The notes beneath the pieces are model-generated. The model saw only the letters and a program-made list of their open reading frames with translations. It was not told the origin of the DNA and made no database searches. From NCBI RefSeq assembly GCF_004522095.1, contig NZ_SPUI01000004.1, positions 124,001-188,000 of the forward strand: a stretch of DNA of 64,000 nucleotides, read 5' to 3'. The stretch comes from Nocardioides sp. 503. Its GTDB lineage: Bacteria; Actinomycetota; Actinomycetes; Propionibacteriales; Nocardioidaceae. Below are positions 53,662 through 62,933 of the stretch, piece after piece (the stretch's first letter is position 1; each line of letters opens with the position of its first letter). The translations under genes and the position numbers were made by a program.

Positions 53662-55516
53662 CGGGCACCTCCGTCTGGGGGAAGCCGTACGCCGGGAAGA
53701 CGCTCGCGCCCGCGTCGGCGGGTCCGACCGTGGCGCGGAACGCCGAGAACAGCTCGCGACCGGTGCCGGCCCACTCCTCGCCCTCCGGCGCGCGGCCGGT
53801 GGGCACGCGCTGCTGCAGGGCGAAGACGTCGTCGACCAGCAGCTGACCGGTGAGGGCGTCGACCGTGATCAGGTCGCCGTCGCGCACCCGCGAGAGCGGA
53901 CCGCCGAGCGCCGCCTCCGGCGTCACGTGGATGGCGGCCGGGACCTTGCCCGAGGCGCCGGACATCCGGCCGTCGGTGACGATGGCGACCTTCTGGCCGC
54001 GGTCCTGGAGCACGCCGAGGGCGGGCGTCAGCTTGTGCAGCTCGGGCATGCCGTTGGCGGCGGGGCCCTGGTAGCGGATCACGGCGATCAGGTCGATGCC
54101 GTCGAGTCGGCCGTCCTGGAAGGCCTCCAGGAACTCCGCCTGGTCGTCGAAGACCAGCGCCGGGGCGGTGACGACACGGTGCTCGGGCTTGACCGCGGAG
54201 GTCTTGATGACCGCGGTGCCCAGCGGGCCGGTGAGGACCTTGAGCCCGCCGTCGGCCGCGAACGGCTCGTCCGCGGGCCGCAGCACGTCGAGGTCGAGGC
54301 TGGCCTTGGGGCCCTCCTCCCACGTGAGGTCGTCGCCGCGCAGGACCGGCTCGGTCGTGTAGCGGCTCAGGCCGTGGCCCATGATCGTCTCGACGTCCTC
54401 GTGCATCAGCCCGTGCCGCAGCAGGGTGTGGATGAGGAAGCCGATGCCGCCGGCGGCGTGGAAGTGGTTCACGTCGGCGGAGCCGTTGGGGTAGATCCGC
54501 GCCAGCAGCGGCACGACGGCCGACAGGTCCGAGAGGTCCTGCCAGGTCAGGGCGATGCCCGCGGCGCGGGCGATCGCGACGAGGTGCAGCGTGTGGTTCG
54601 TGGAGCCGCCGCTGGCGAGCAGCGCGACGCAGGCGTTGACGATCGCCTTCTCGTCGACGACCTCGCCGATGGGGGTGGGCTCGCCGCCCTGGCGGGTGAT
54701 CGCCACGGCGCGGGCCGCGGCGGCGCGGGTCAGCGCCTCGCGCAGCGGGGTGCCGGGGTTGACGAAGGAGGAGCCCGGCAGGTGCAGCCCGAGGACCTCC
54801 ATCAGCAGCTGGTTGGAGTTGGCGGTGCCGTAGAAGGTGCACGTCCCGCGCGAGTGGTACGACGCCGCCTCGGCCTCGAGCAGCTCCTCGCGTCCGACCT
54901 TGCCCTCGGCGTGCAGCTGGCGCACGCGAGCCTTCTCGCCGTTCGGCAGGCCCGAGGCCATCGGCCCGGCCGGCACGAAGACGGTGGGCAGGTGGCCGAA
55001 GGACAGCGCGCCGATCAGCAGGCCAGGCACGATCTTGTCGCAGACGCCGAGCATCAGGGCGCCGTCGAACATGTCGTGGCTCAGCGCGATCGCCGCCGAC
55101 ATGGCGATCACGTCGCGGCTGTAGAGGGAGAGCTGCATGCCCGCGCGGCCCTGGGTGATCCCGTCGCACATCGCGGGCACGCCGCCGGCGACCTGGGCGA
55201 TCCCGCCCGCGCGGATGGTGGCCTGCTTGAGGACCGGCGGGTACTCGCCGTAGGGCTGGTGGGCCGACAGCATGTCGTTGTAGCTGGTGACGATCGCCAG
55301 GTTGGGCTTGGTGCGCCCGCGCAGCGCGGTCTTCTCGGCCGGCTCGGACGCGGCGAAGCCGTGGGCGATGTTGGCGCAGCCGAGCTTGCCGCGGGCCGGG
55401 CCCTGGTCGGCGGCGGCACGGATGCGGGTGAGGTAGGCGCGGCGGCTGACGGCGCTGCGCGCGACGATGCGGGCGGTCACCTCCGCCACGACGGGGTTCG
55501 TGGGGGGTCGGCTCAT
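53645..55516 (-). CDS. edd: 6-phosphogluconate dehydratase
   Basis: 623 residues, IlvD/Edd family Fe-S dehydratase. Cluster-ligand Cys in [21 protein letters not shown] and [15 protein letters not shown]-terminal [22 protein letters not shown]. Converts 6-phosphogluconate to KDPG. ATG overlaps the zwf stop (ATGA). The downstream end overlaps eda. Confidence 0.95.
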   Translation of the reverse strand: MSRPPTNPVVAEVTARIVARSAVSRRAYLTRIRAAADQGPARGKLGCANIAHGFAASEPAEKTALRGRTKPNLAIVTSYNDMLSAHQPYGEYPPVLKQATIRAGGIAQVAGGVPAMCDGITQGRAGMQLSLYSRDVIAMSAAIALSHDMFDGALMLGVCDKIVPGLLIGALSFGHLPTVFVPAGPMASGLPNGEKARVRQLHAEGKVGREELLEAEAASYHSRGTCTFYGTANSNQLLMEVLGLHLPGSSFVNPGTPLREALTRAAAARAVAITRQGGEPTPIGEVVDEKAIVNACVALLASGGSTNHTLHLVAIARAAGIALTWQDLSDLSAVVPLLARIYPNGSADVNHFHAAGGIGFLIHTLLRHGLMHEDVETIMGHGLSRYTTEPVLRGDDLTWEEGPKASLDLDVLRPADEPFAADGGLKVLTGPLGTAVIKTSAVKPEHRVVTAPALVFDDQAEFLEAFQDGRLDGIDLIAVIRYQGPAANGMPELHKLTPALGVLQDRGQKVAIVTDGRMSGASGKVPAAIHVTPEAALGGPLSRVRDGDLITVDALTGQLLVDDVFALQQRVPTGRAPEGEEWAGTGRELFSAFRATVGPADAGASVFPAYGFPQTEVPVVQPA

Positions 55517-57021
55517 TGGTCGGACTCCTGCCATTGTCGGCCGTCGCGCTCCATGAGCGTGGCGGCGGCGGTCGGCCCGCTGGTGCCGGCCGGGTAGCGC
55601 TTGGGGCGGTCGGGCGACGTCGCCCAGCGCCGGAGGATCGGCTCGACCCAGGTCCACGCGGCCTCGACCTCGTCGCGGCGCATGAAGAGGGTCGGGTTGC
55701 CGCGGATGACGTCCATCAGCAGCCGCTCGTAGGCGTCGGGGCTGCGCTGGGTGAACGTCGTCGCGTAGCTGAGGTCGAGCGAGACCGGCCGCAGCCGGAT
55801 GCCGCCGGGGCCCGGCTCCTTGGCCGTCATGTGCAGGCGCATCCCCTCGTCGGGCTGGACCTGGATGTGCAGGCGGTTGGGCGAGGTCGCGCCCTCGCTG
55901 TGCGGGAACATCGCGTGCGGCGGCTCCTTGAAGACCACCACGATCTCCGACATCCGGCGGTCCATGCGCTTGCCGGTGCGCAGGTAGAACGGCACGCCGG
56001 CCCAGCGCCAGTTCTGCACCTCGGCGCGCACGGCGACGAAGGTCTCGGTGCCGCTGCCGGGGCGGCCGAGGTCCTCGGTGTACGACGCGGCAGGCACCCC
56101 GTCGACGAGCCCCTGGCCGTAGCGCCCGCGCACCGTGTCGCGGTCGACGTCCTCGGGTGTCATCGGCTTGAGCGCCTGCAGCACCTTGAGCTTCTCGTCG
56201 CGCACCGTCTCGCGACCGACGTACGTCGGCGGCTCCATGGCCACCAGGCACAGGAGCTGGAGCAGGTGGTTCTGGACCATGTCGCGCAGGGCGCCGGAGG
56301 TGTCGTAGTAGTCGCCGCGCTCGCCCACCCCGAGCGTCTCGGCCACGGTGATCTGCACGTGGTCGACCCAGCGGGAGTTCCACAGCGGCTCGAGGAAGGT
56401 GTTGGCGAAGCGCGTCACCAGGAGGTTCTGGACGCTCTCCTTGCCGAGGTAGTGGTCGATGCGGAAGATCTGCTGCTCGTCGAAGACCCGGCCCACGGCG
56501 TCGTTGATCGCCAGCGCGGACGCGAGGTCGCGCCCGACCGGCTTCTCGAGCACCACGCGCGAGGTCGGCTCGACGACGCCGGCGGCCTCGAGGCGCTCAC
56601 AGGTCGGGCCGAAGAGCGCCGGCGCCACCGCGAGGTAGAAGACGCGCACGGCCTCGTCGCCGTCGTGGCCGCACGGGCGGTCCTTGAGCAGGTCGTGCAG
56701 CAGGTGCCAGCCCTCGGGCTCGTGGGAGTCCAGGGTCAGGTGGCGCACGCGGGCCAGCAGGCGGCGTACGGCGTCCTCGTCGAGCTCGTCGGCGACCACG
56801 TGGCGGTGCAGGGCGTCCTGCACCAGGTGGCGGTAGCCCTCGTCGTCGAGCTCGGAGCGGGAGACGCCGATGATGCGGGTCCCCTCAGGCAGCTGGCCCT
56901 CGAGCTCGCGCTGGTAGAGCGCCGGCAGGAGCTTGCGCAGCGCGAGGTCGCCGGTGCCCCCGAAGACGGTGAAGTCCGAGGTCGGGAGGCCGGGGGAGAG
57001 CTCGGTGGCAGGCAGGGTCAC
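55513..57021 (-). CDS. zwf: Glucose-6-phosphate 1-dehydrogenase
   Basis: 502 residues. NADP motif [17 protein letters not shown] (the usual GASGDLA reads GGTGDLA), substrate site [15 protein letters not shown] with catalytic His, EKPVGRDL and C-terminal [16 protein letters not shown]. Makes 6-phosphogluconolactone; no lactonase is encoded beside it. GTG at 57021. First gene of the operon, divergent from the ROK regulator, with a palindrome in the shared promoter region. Confidence 0.94.
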   Translation of the reverse strand: MTLPATELSPGLPTSDFTVFGGTGDLALRKLLPALYQRELEGQLPEGTRIIGVSRSELDDEGYRHLVQDALHRHVVADELDEDAVRRLLARVRHLTLDSHEPEGWHLLHDLLKDRPCGHDGDEAVRVFYLAVAPALFGPTCERLEAAGVVEPTSRVVLEKPVGRDLASALAINDAVGRVFDEQQIFRIDHYLGKESVQNLLVTRFANTFLEPLWNSRWVDHVQITVAETLGVGERGDYYDTSGALRDMVQNHLLQLLCLVAMEPPTYVGRETVRDEKLKVLQALKPMTPEDVDRDTVRGRYGQGLVDGVPAASYTEDLGRPGSGTETFVAVRAEVQNWRWAGVPFYLRTGKRMDRRMSEIVVVFKEPPHAMFPHSEGATSPNRLHIQVQPDEGMRLHMTAKEPGPGGIRLRPVSLDLSYATTFTQRSPDAYERLLMDVIRGNPTLFMRRDEVEAAWTWVEPILRRWATSPDRPKRYPAGTSGPTAAATLMERDGRQWQESDQ

Positions 57022-57044
57022 GACACCACGGTAAGGACACAAGG

Positions 57045-57061
57045 GTGCTTTCAACAAGCAC
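57045..57061. promoter_or_regulatory. Putative operator between zwf and the ROK gene
   Basis: GTGCTT-TCAAC-AAGCAC, a perfect 6-bp inverted repeat, 23 bp upstream of the zwf start, in an unusually AT-rich intergenic stretch. A likely binding site for the divergent ROK regulator. Confidence 0.45.
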
Positions 57062-57122
57062 AACTTAGGTATTTCTCGTACACAAGTCATCCACGACCCG
57101 GATCTGCGGGGGCTCAAGACCC

Positions 57123-57128
57123 TAGAAT
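57123..57128 (+). promoter_or_regulatory. -10 box of the ROK gene
   Basis: TAGAAT, 6 nt before the ATG at 57135. Confidence 0.55.
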
Positions 57129-57134
57129 CGCGGC

Positions 57135-58310
57135 ATGACCTCCGCCGGTGACGTGCTCGAGCTGGTGCGGTCGGGGCGGGCCAGCACCCGCTCCGAGCTG
57201 CGCCGGCTCACCGGGCTGTCGCGCACCGCCGTCGTCGCCCGGGTCTCGGCCCTGGCTGAGGCGGGCCTCCTGCTGGTGGGCGAGGAACTTGCCTCCACCG
57301 GTGGTCGCCCTCCCGGCAGCATCCTGTTCCACAAGGACGCCGGGGTGGTCCTGGCCGCCGCGATCGGACGCTCGCGCTCCCAGCTCGCGGTCTTCGACCT
57401 GATGGGCGACGAGCTCGGCTCGGCCTCGGTCGACCACGAGGTCGGCGCCGGCCCCGACGCGGTGATGCCGCCCGTGGCCGAGCACCTGTGCCGCCTGCTC
57501 GACGAGACGGCCGCCGCCCGCACCGTCCTCGCCGTCGGCGTGAGCCTGCCCGGCACCGTCGACCCGGTCCGCGGCGTCAGCGTCGACTCGCCCGTGATGG
57601 GCGGCTGGGACGGCGCCGACCTCGCGCCGTACCTCGAGGAGATCGGTGCCGCCCCGCTCTACGTCGGCAACGACGCCGACGTGCTCGCGCGCTCCGAGCG
57701 CCTCGGCCACGCCGCCCGCTTCCGCGACCTGCTCGTCGTCAAGGCCTCGACGGGTCTCGGGCTGGGCATCATCGCCGAGGGCCGGGTCGTGTCGGGACAC
57801 CTCGGCGGCGCCGGCGAGATCGGCCACACCAAGGTCGACGCGGCCGAGGGCCGGCCCTGCCGCTGCGGCGACACCGGCTGCCTCGAGACGCTCGCCGGCG
57901 GGTGGGCGCTGGTCTCGCGGCTCAGCGAGTCGGGCCAGCCCGTCGACCACGTGCGCGACCTCGTGGCGTTGGCGCAGACCGGCGACCCCGAGGCCAAGCA
58001 GCTGCTGCGCGAGAGTGGCCGCCAGCTCGGCGAGGTGCTCGCCGTCGCGATCAACCTGCTCAACCCGCAGGCCGTCGTCCTCGGCGGCGACATGGCCGCC
58101 GCCTTCGACGTCTACGCCGCCGGCGTCCGCGAGAGCGTCTACGCCCGCGCCTCGGCCCTGGCCACCCGCGACCTGCAGTTCCTGCCGTCCACCTTCGGCG
58201 ACCGCGCCGGCCTGGTCGGCTGCGCCTCCATGGCCCTCGACCAGGTCCTCAACCCCGCCGCCGTCGACGCCCGCCTCCTCGAGCGCCACGACGTACCCGC
58301 GACCACCTGA
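57135..58310 (+). CDS. ROK family transcriptional regulator
   Basis: 391 residues. N-terminal winged HTH (STRSELRRLTGLSRTAVVARVSALAEAGLL, residues about 16-45), then a ROK domain with the zinc motif CRCGDTGCLE. The phosphate motif DxGgT of active sugar kinases is not recognisable at the start of the ROK domain (AAAIGRSRSQLAV), so it is probably a sugar-responsive repressor, not a kinase. Divergent from zwf-edd-eda, its likely target. ATG 6 nt after a -10 box. Confidence 0.9.
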   Translation: MTSAGDVLELVRSGRASTRSELRRLTGLSRTAVVARVSALAEAGLLLVGEELASTGGRPPGSILFHKDAGVVLAAAIGRSRSQLAVFDLMGDELGSASVDHEVGAGPDAVMPPVAEHLCRLLDETAAARTVLAVGVSLPGTVDPVRGVSVDSPVMGGWDGADLAPYLEEIGAAPLYVGNDADVLARSERLGHAARFRDLLVVKASTGLGLGIIAEGRVVSGHLGGAGEIGHTKVDAAEGRPCRCGDTGCLETLAGGWALVSRLSESGQPVDHVRDLVALAQTGDPEAKQLLRESGRQLGEVLAVAINLLNPQAVVLGGDMAAAFDVYAAGVRESVYARASALATRDLQFLPSTFGDRAGLVGCASMALDQVLNPAAVDARLLERHDVPATT

Positions 58311-58320
58311 GGTCCGTCCG

Positions 58321-58391
58321 CCGGGATAGTCCCTAACAAATTCGTGGTCGAGGCGGCGTGCCGACCACGAATTCGTTAGGGACTATCCCGG
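58321..58391. repeat. Palindromic element, CCGGGATAGTCCC family, copy 2
   Basis: 30-bp arms (58321-58350 and 58362-58391) with a single mismatch and an 11-nt loop. The outer part CCGGGATAGTCCCTAAC is identical to copy 1 at 52941. The right arm codes for the last residues and stop of the AraC gene, so the element has become part of a reading frame. Lies between convergent genes. Confidence 0.85.
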
Positions 58392-59170
58392 GCGTACCTC
58401 CCCGGAGGGACGCCGAGGACGTGCTTGAAGTGGCGGGTGAGGTGGGACTGGTCGTGGAAGCCGACCTCGGCGGCGACCTGCGCGGCGGGCATCCCGTCGA
58501 GGAGCAGACGCCGGGCCGCGTCGACGCGGCGGCCCGTGAGGTAGCGGTGCGGGGAGATGCCCAGCTCGCGGCGGAAGGTGCGGACCAGGCGGGCCTCGGG
58601 GGCGCCGAGCGCCGCGGCCGCGGCGGCGAGCGTGACCCCCTCGACGACCGAGGCGTCCAGCAGCTCGCGCAGCCGTCCGGCCAGCGCGGCGTCGCTGCGC
58701 GACCTCTCGACCGGTACGCCGCGCAGCCGGCACGACAGCGACTCGACGACCAGCGCCAGCTGCGAGGTCGCCTCGAGCTCGTCGCCGGGGTGCCGCAGGG
58801 CGTGGTGAAGCGACCGCACGTGGCGCACCAGGGCAGGGTCGTCGCTGGTCGGCTCGTCCACGCTGCGGCCGGCGCCGGACTCGTCGAGCGTGCCGGCCTC
58901 CAGGTAGACCACGCGCTTGCGGAAGCCCTCCACCGTGGCGCCGCGGCCGTCGTGCGGCACGTGCGGCGGCAGCAGGGTCACCGACTCGCGGCGCGTGGCG
59001 TGCGCGCGGCCGCCGAGGTCGTAGAGCACGGTGCCGCTGTCGACGAGCAGCACCGTCCAGGTGTCGTGGGTGTGGGAGGGGTAGGCGTGGTGCGGGAAGT
59101 GCGCGTGCAGGACCTCCGCCACGCCGGGCACGGGCGGACGCCAGGCCCGGACGTCCGTGGTGGCCCCCAT
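58376..59170 (-). CDS. AraC family transcriptional regulator
   Basis: 264 residues. N-terminal cupin-like ligand domain (HFPHHAYPSHTHDTWTVLLV, PPHVPHDGR); C-terminal double HTH (AAAALGAPEARLVRTFRRELGISPHRYL, then AAEVGFHDQSHLTRHFKHVLGVPPGRY). The ending RDSP-stop is encoded by the palindromic repeat. ATG at 59170 with a -10 box 6 nt upstream. Divergent from the DUF2000 gene, its probable target; in other bacteria this AraC type often lies beside such genes or LysE-like exporters. Confidence 0.9.
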   Translation of the reverse strand: MGATTDVRAWRPPVPGVAEVLHAHFPHHAYPSHTHDTWTVLLVDSGTVLYDLGGRAHATRRESVTLLPPHVPHDGRGATVEGFRKRVVYLEAGTLDESGAGRSVDEPTSDDPALVRHVRSLHHALRHPGDELEATSQLALVVESLSCRLRGVPVERSRSDAALAGRLRELLDASVVEGVTLAAAAAALGAPEARLVRTFRRELGISPHRYLTGRRVDAARRLLLDGMPAAQVAAEVGFHDQSHLTRHFKHVLGVPPGRYARDSP

Positions 59171-59176
59171 GTCACG

Positions 59177-59182
59177 AACGTA
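59177..59182 (-). promoter_or_regulatory. -10 box of the AraC gene
   Basis: TACGTT on the minus strand, 6 nt before the ATG at 59170. Confidence 0.5.
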
Positions 59183-59218
59183 CAAGACCCGCGTCGCGCC
59201 GACGGCCAGGATCGAGGC

Positions 59219-59659
59219 ATGCACGACGCCCTCACCCCGCCCTTCGACACCAAGATCGCCGTCCTCGTCCGCGACGACCTCGCGGCCTGGCAGCGCCTCA
59301 ACGTGACCGCCTTCCTCGCCAGCGGCATCACCGCCGCCTCGCCGCACCTCGTCGGCGACCCGTACGCCGACGCCGACGGCACGCCGTACCTCGCGATGCT
59401 CGGCATGCCGGTGCTCGTCTTCGCGGCGGACGCCGAGGTCCTGCGGGCCGCCCGCGAGCGCGCGCTGCGCCGGGAGCTGCCGGTGGCGGTCTACACCGCC
59501 GACATGTTCGCCACCGGCCACGACGAGGCCAACCGGGCCGCCGTCGCGGCCGTCGCCGGCGACGCCCTGGACCTGGTGGGGCTGGCGCTGCACGGGCCGA
59601 AGAACGCGGTCGACAAGGTGACCAAGGGCGCGCGGCTGCACCCCGCCACGATCGGCTGA
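59219..59659 (+). CDS. DUF2000 family protein
   Basis: 146 residues. KIAVLVRDDLAAWQRLNVTAFL at the N terminus and LALHGPKNAVDKVTKGARLHP at the C terminus are typical of DUF2000, a small PTH2-like fold of unknown function. The ATG at 59219 has only a weak ribosome site (GAGG close by). 48 bp from the divergent AraC start. Confidence 0.85.
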   Translation: MHDALTPPFDTKIAVLVRDDLAAWQRLNVTAFLASGITAASPHLVGDPYADADGTPYLAMLGMPVLVFAADAEVLRAARERALRRELPVAVYTADMFATGHDEANRAAVAAVAGDALDLVGLALHGPKNAVDKVTKGARLHPATIG

Positions 59660-59697
59660 GTGCCGGGCGCGGGTCGGGCGGTCGCCGCCGCGACGCC

Positions 59698-59703
59698 TAG
59701 CAT
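59698..59703 (+). promoter_or_regulatory. -10 box of the lacI-type gene
   Basis: TAGCAT, 6 nt before the ATG at 59710. Confidence 0.5.
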
Positions 59704-59709
59704 GGCGCC

Positions 59710-60759
59710 ATGTCCGGACCGCCCCGCGACCGCAACGGCGCGCACCGTTCGCCGAGCATGGCCGACGTCGCGGCGCAGGCGGGCGTCTCCCACCAGACGG
59801 TCTCGCGGGTGCTCAACAACTCCTCCGTTGTCAAGGACGCCACCCGCGCCCGGGTGCTGGCCGCCATCGAGGACATGGGCTACCGCCGCAACGCCGCCGC
59901 GCGGGTGCTGGCGACCAACCGCTCGGGACGCATCGGCATGATCTCCGCGCACCTGGCGCTGCACGGGCCGAGCATGATCGCGGTCGCCGTGCAGGAGGCC
60001 GGGCACGACGCCGGCTACGAGGTGTCCCTGGTCGGCCTCTCCGACTTCTCCGCCGACTCGCTGCGCGGCGCCGTCGACCGGCTGCTGGACCAGGCGGTCG
60101 AGGCGATCGTCGTGGCCGTGGCCCACCGCGAGGCGCTCGAGCGGACCCGCTCGCTGGACCTGCCCCTGCCGGTGGTCATCGTGCAGGGCGTCACCGCGGG
60201 CCAGCCGATGGCCGCCGGGATCGACCAGGAGCTCGGCGCGCGGCTGGCGACCGAGCACCTGCTCGACCTCGGCCACGAGCGCGTCGCGCAGGTCACCGGC
60301 CCGCTCGACTGGGTCGAGGCCGTCCAGCGGCGCAGCGGGTGGCAGCAGGCCCACGCCGACCGCGGGCTGCGGCCGGGGCCCGAGGTGTCCGGCGACTGGT
60401 CCTCGGCCAGCGGGTACGCCGCCGGCGACCGGATCGCCGCCGACCCCGGTGTCACCGCGGTGTTCGTCGCCAACGACGCCATGGCGCTCGGCGTGCTCCG
60501 CGCGCTGCACGAGCACGGCCGGCGGGTGCCCGAGGACGTGAGCGTCGTGGGCTTCGACGACGTCCCCGAGGCGGCGTACTTCTGGCCGGGCCTGACCACC
60601 GTGGCGCAGCAGTTCTCCGAGCTCGGCCGGCACGCCGTCGACCTCACCGTGCGGGCCCTCGGCGGCGAGCCGGGCGCCGCCGTCGCGCTGGTCCGCCCCC
60701 AGCTCGTCGTCCGGGCCTCGACCGGCCCGGCTCCCGCCCTCCCTACGATCAGGATGTGA
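59710..60759 (+). CDS. LacI family transcriptional regulator
   Basis: 349 residues. N-terminal HTH (MADVAAQAGVSHQTVSRVLN, residues about 17-36) and hinge helix (NAAARVLATNRSG), then a periplasmic-binding-type sensor domain (VFVANDAMALGVLRALHEHG, VSVVGFDDVPEAAYFWPGLTTV). Probably represses the downstream aldose epimerase and ABC genes via the three CG- or GC-centred operators. Its stop codon lies in the first operator. Confidence 0.93.
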   Translation: MSGPPRDRNGAHRSPSMADVAAQAGVSHQTVSRVLNNSSVVKDATRARVLAAIEDMGYRRNAAARVLATNRSGRIGMISAHLALHGPSMIAVAVQEAGHDAGYEVSLVGLSDFSADSLRGAVDRLLDQAVEAIVVAVAHREALERTRSLDLPLPVVIVQGVTAGQPMAAGIDQELGARLATEHLLDLGHERVAQVTGPLDWVEAVQRRSGWQQAHADRGLRPGPEVSGDWSSASGYAAGDRIAADPGVTAVFVANDAMALGVLRALHEHGRRVPEDVSVVGFDDVPEAAYFWPGLTTVAQQFSELGRHAVDLTVRALGGEPGAAVALVRPQLVVRASTGPAPALPTIRM

Positions 60760-60768
60760 ACGTTCACA
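60744..60768 (+). promoter_or_regulatory. Promoter and LacI operator 1 for the epimerase gene
   Basis: TACGAT (60744-60749) is a -10 box 6 nt before the GTG at 60756; TGTGAACGTTCACA (60755-60768) is a perfect CG-centred palindrome over the transcription start. Typical position for LacI-type repression. Confidence 0.7.
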
Positions 60769-61808
60769 TGGACCGCTTCAGCACGTGGGGCACGACCCCG
60801 TCGGGCGAGACCGTGCACCGGCTCGTCCTCGGGTCGGAGTCGGGGGCGGTGCTGCACCTGCTCACCCTCGGCGCGACCGTGCACCGGCTCGAGGTCGAGG
60901 CGGGCGGCCCCCGTCGCAACGTCGCGCTGGGCCACCGCGACCCGGCCGACTACCTGTCCTCCACCGACTACATCGGCGGCACCATCGGGCGCTACGCCAA
61001 CCGCATCGCCCACGGGCGCGCCCCGCTCGACGGCCGCGAGCTCGTGCTGGGCACCCACGACCGCGGCCACCACCTGCACGGCGGACCCGACGGCTTCGAC
61101 CGCCGGATGTGGGAGGTCGTCGAGCAGGACGACGACCGCGCGGTGCTCCGGCTGGAGAGCCCCGACGGCGACCAGGGCTTCCCGGGTGGCCTCACCACGC
61201 AGGCGACGTTCACCGTGACCGGAGACCGGGTGCGCCTCGACCTGGAGGCGACCACCGACGCCCCGACCCTGGTCAACCTGACCAGCCACGCCTACCTCAA
61301 CCTCGACGGCGACGGAGCGGGCAGCATCGACCGGCACGAGCTGACGGTGCACGCCGAGCGCTACACGCCCGTCGACGCCGAGGGCATCCCGCTGGCCGAC
61401 GAGCACGCGCCGGTGGCCGGCACGGCCTTCGACTTCCGCTCGCCCGCGGCCATCGGCCCGGCGGTCCGGCGCGACGAGGAGCAGGTGACCTGGGCGCGGG
61501 GGATCGACCACAACTACGTCCTCGACGGCGAGGGGTGGCGCGACGCGGCCGTGCTCGAGTCCCGCGCCTCGGGCACGCGGGCGGTGCTGCGCACCGACCA
61601 GCCCGGGCTGCAGGTCTACACCGGCAACTTCCTCGACGGCACCCGCCGCGACGCCGCCGGTGGCCTCTACCGCCAGGGCGACGGCGTCGCCCTGGAGCCG
61701 CAGCTGTTCCCCGACACCCCGCACCACCCCGCGTGGCCCTCGGCCGTGCTGCGTCCGGGCGAGACCTACCGCTCCGCGCTGGAGTGGGAGTTCACCGCGC
61801 TGAAGTGA
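60756..61808 (+). CDS. galM: Aldose 1-epimerase
   Basis: 350 residues. Family motifs: GGTIGRYANRIAHGR, HLHGGPDGFDRRMWEV (catalytic His), NLTSHAYLNLDGDG (second His) and the C-terminal ALEPQLFPDTPHHPAW (catalytic Glu). Interconverts anomers of galactose, glucose or a related sugar. The GTG at 60756 overlaps the lacI-type stop (GTGA) and has its own -10; an ATG at 60768 is an alternative. The stop overlaps operator 2. Confidence 0.93.
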   Translation: MNVHMDRFSTWGTTPSGETVHRLVLGSESGAVLHLLTLGATVHRLEVEAGGPRRNVALGHRDPADYLSSTDYIGGTIGRYANRIAHGRAPLDGRELVLGTHDRGHHLHGGPDGFDRRMWEVVEQDDDRAVLRLESPDGDQGFPGGLTTQATFTVTGDRVRLDLEATTDAPTLVNLTSHAYLNLDGDGAGSIDRHELTVHAERYTPVDAEGIPLADEHAPVAGTAFDFRSPAAIGPAVRRDEEQVTWARGIDHNYVLDGEGWRDAAVLESRASGTRAVLRTDQPGLQVYTGNFLDGTRRDAAGGLYRQGDGVALEPQLFPDTPHHPAWPSAVLRPGETYRSALEWEFTALK

Positions 61809-61817
61809 GCGTTCACA
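61804..61817 (+). promoter_or_regulatory. LacI operator 2
   Basis: AGTGAGCGTTCACA: two mismatches from the perfect operator 1. It overlaps the galM stop codon and lies 43 bp upstream of operator 3, suiting DNA looping or cooperative binding. Confidence 0.55.
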
Positions 61818-61820
61818 TTT

Positions 61821-61841
61821 TTCCGGGCGATCTGCCCGGAA
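61821..61841 (+). terminator. Hairpin after galM
   Basis: TTCCGGGC-GATCT-GCCCGGAA, perfect 8-bp stem, followed by TCTCTTG; probably ends the galM transcript just before the ytfQ promoter. Confidence 0.65.
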
Positions 61842-61859
61842 TCTCTTGACGCGGTCGAA

Positions 61860-61873
61860 TGTTAGCGCTCACA
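61860..61873 (+). promoter_or_regulatory. LacI operator 3 in the ytfQ promoter
   Basis: TGTTAGCGCTCACA, one mismatch from a perfect GC-centred palindrome; downstream of a TTGACG -35 candidate (61846-61851) and overlapping the expected spacer/-10. Confidence 0.6.
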
Positions 61874-61931
61874 CTCACCACAGTGACACCGGTCACAAGG
61901 GCGCGACGCCCGTTGATCTGGAGGAATGACA

Positions 61932-62924
61932 GTGGGAAAGAAGACCCTGATCGCCGCGAGTGCGATCACGCTGAGCTCGATGATGCTCACCGCGTGCGGC
62001 AGTGACTCCGACTCCGCCGCAGGCAAGGACGACGGCTCGATCACGATGGGCTTCGCGCAGGTGGGCGCCGAGAGCGGCTGGCGCACGGCCAACACGAAGT
62101 CGGTCCAGGAGTCGGCCGAGGAGGCCGGCATCGACCTCAAGTTCTCCGACGCGCAGCAGAAGCAGGAGAACCAGATCAAGGCCATCCGCTCCTACATCCA
62201 GCAGAAGGTCGACGTGATCGCGTTCAGCCCGGTCGTCGAGACCGGCTGGGACGCGGTGCTGCAGGAGGCCAAGCGAGCGAAGATCCCGGTGATCCTGACC
62301 GACCGCGCCGTCGACTCCGAGGACACCTCGCTCTACGAGACCTTCCTCGGTTCCGACTTCATCCTCGAGGGCGAGAAGGCCGGCCAGTGGCTGGTCGAGA
62401 ACGCTGCCGAGATGGACGTCGACGGCAACGGCGCGATCAACGTCGTCCAGCTCGAGGGCACCACCGGCGCCGCGCCGGCCCTCGACCGGGCCGAGGGCTT
62501 CGCGTCGGCGATCAAGGCGGAGGACACCGTCGAGGTCGTGGCGTCCCAGACCGGCGACTTCACCCGCGACGGCGGCAAGAAGGTGATGGAGACCTTCCTC
62601 GGCTCCGAGAAGGGCATCGACGTCGTCTTCGCCCACAACGACGACATGGGCCTGGGCGCCATCGAGGCGATCGAGGCCGCCGGCCTGGTGCCCGGCAAGG
62701 ACATCAAGATCATCACCGTCGACGCGGTCAAGGACGGGATGGCGGCGCTGGCCGAGGGCAAGATCAGCTACATCGTCGAGTGCAACCCGCTGCTCGGTCC
62801 CCAGCTCATGGACCTGGCCAAGAAGGTCGTCGACGGCGAGGACGTGCCCGAGCGCGTCGTCACCGAGGAGAGCACCTTCACGCAGGAGCAGGCGGCCGAC
62901 GTCCTGGCCGACCGCCAGTACTGA
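61932..62924 (+). CDS. ytfQ: Sugar ABC transporter substrate-binding lipoprotein, YtfQ-like
   Basis: 330 residues. Lipoprotein signal with lipobox LTAC (Cys22). Mature part is a type I periplasmic-binding fold: MGFAQVGAESGWRTANTKSVQ, IDLKFSDAQQKQENQIKAIRS, VIAFSPVVETGWDAVLQEAK and VVFAHNDDMGLGAIEAIE, wording very close to E. coli YtfQ (galactofuranose-binding). The GTG at 61932 is chosen because GGAGGA lies 6 nt upstream; the ATG at 61926 would abut it. Controlled by LacI operator 3. Confidence 0.92.
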   Translation: MGKKTLIAASAITLSSMMLTACGSDSDSAAGKDDGSITMGFAQVGAESGWRTANTKSVQESAEEAGIDLKFSDAQQKQENQIKAIRSYIQQKVDVIAFSPVVETGWDAVLQEAKRAKIPVILTDRAVDSEDTSLYETFLGSDFILEGEKAGQWLVENAAEMDVDGNGAINVVQLEGTTGAAPALDRAEGFASAIKAEDTVEVVASQTGDFTRDGGKKVMETFLGSEKGIDVVFAHNDDMGLGAIEAIEAAGLVPGKDIKIITVDAVKDGMAALAEGKISYIVECNPLLGPQLMDLAKKVVDGEDVPERVVTEESTFTQEQAADVLADRQY

Positions 62925-62933
62925 GCCCCTGCC

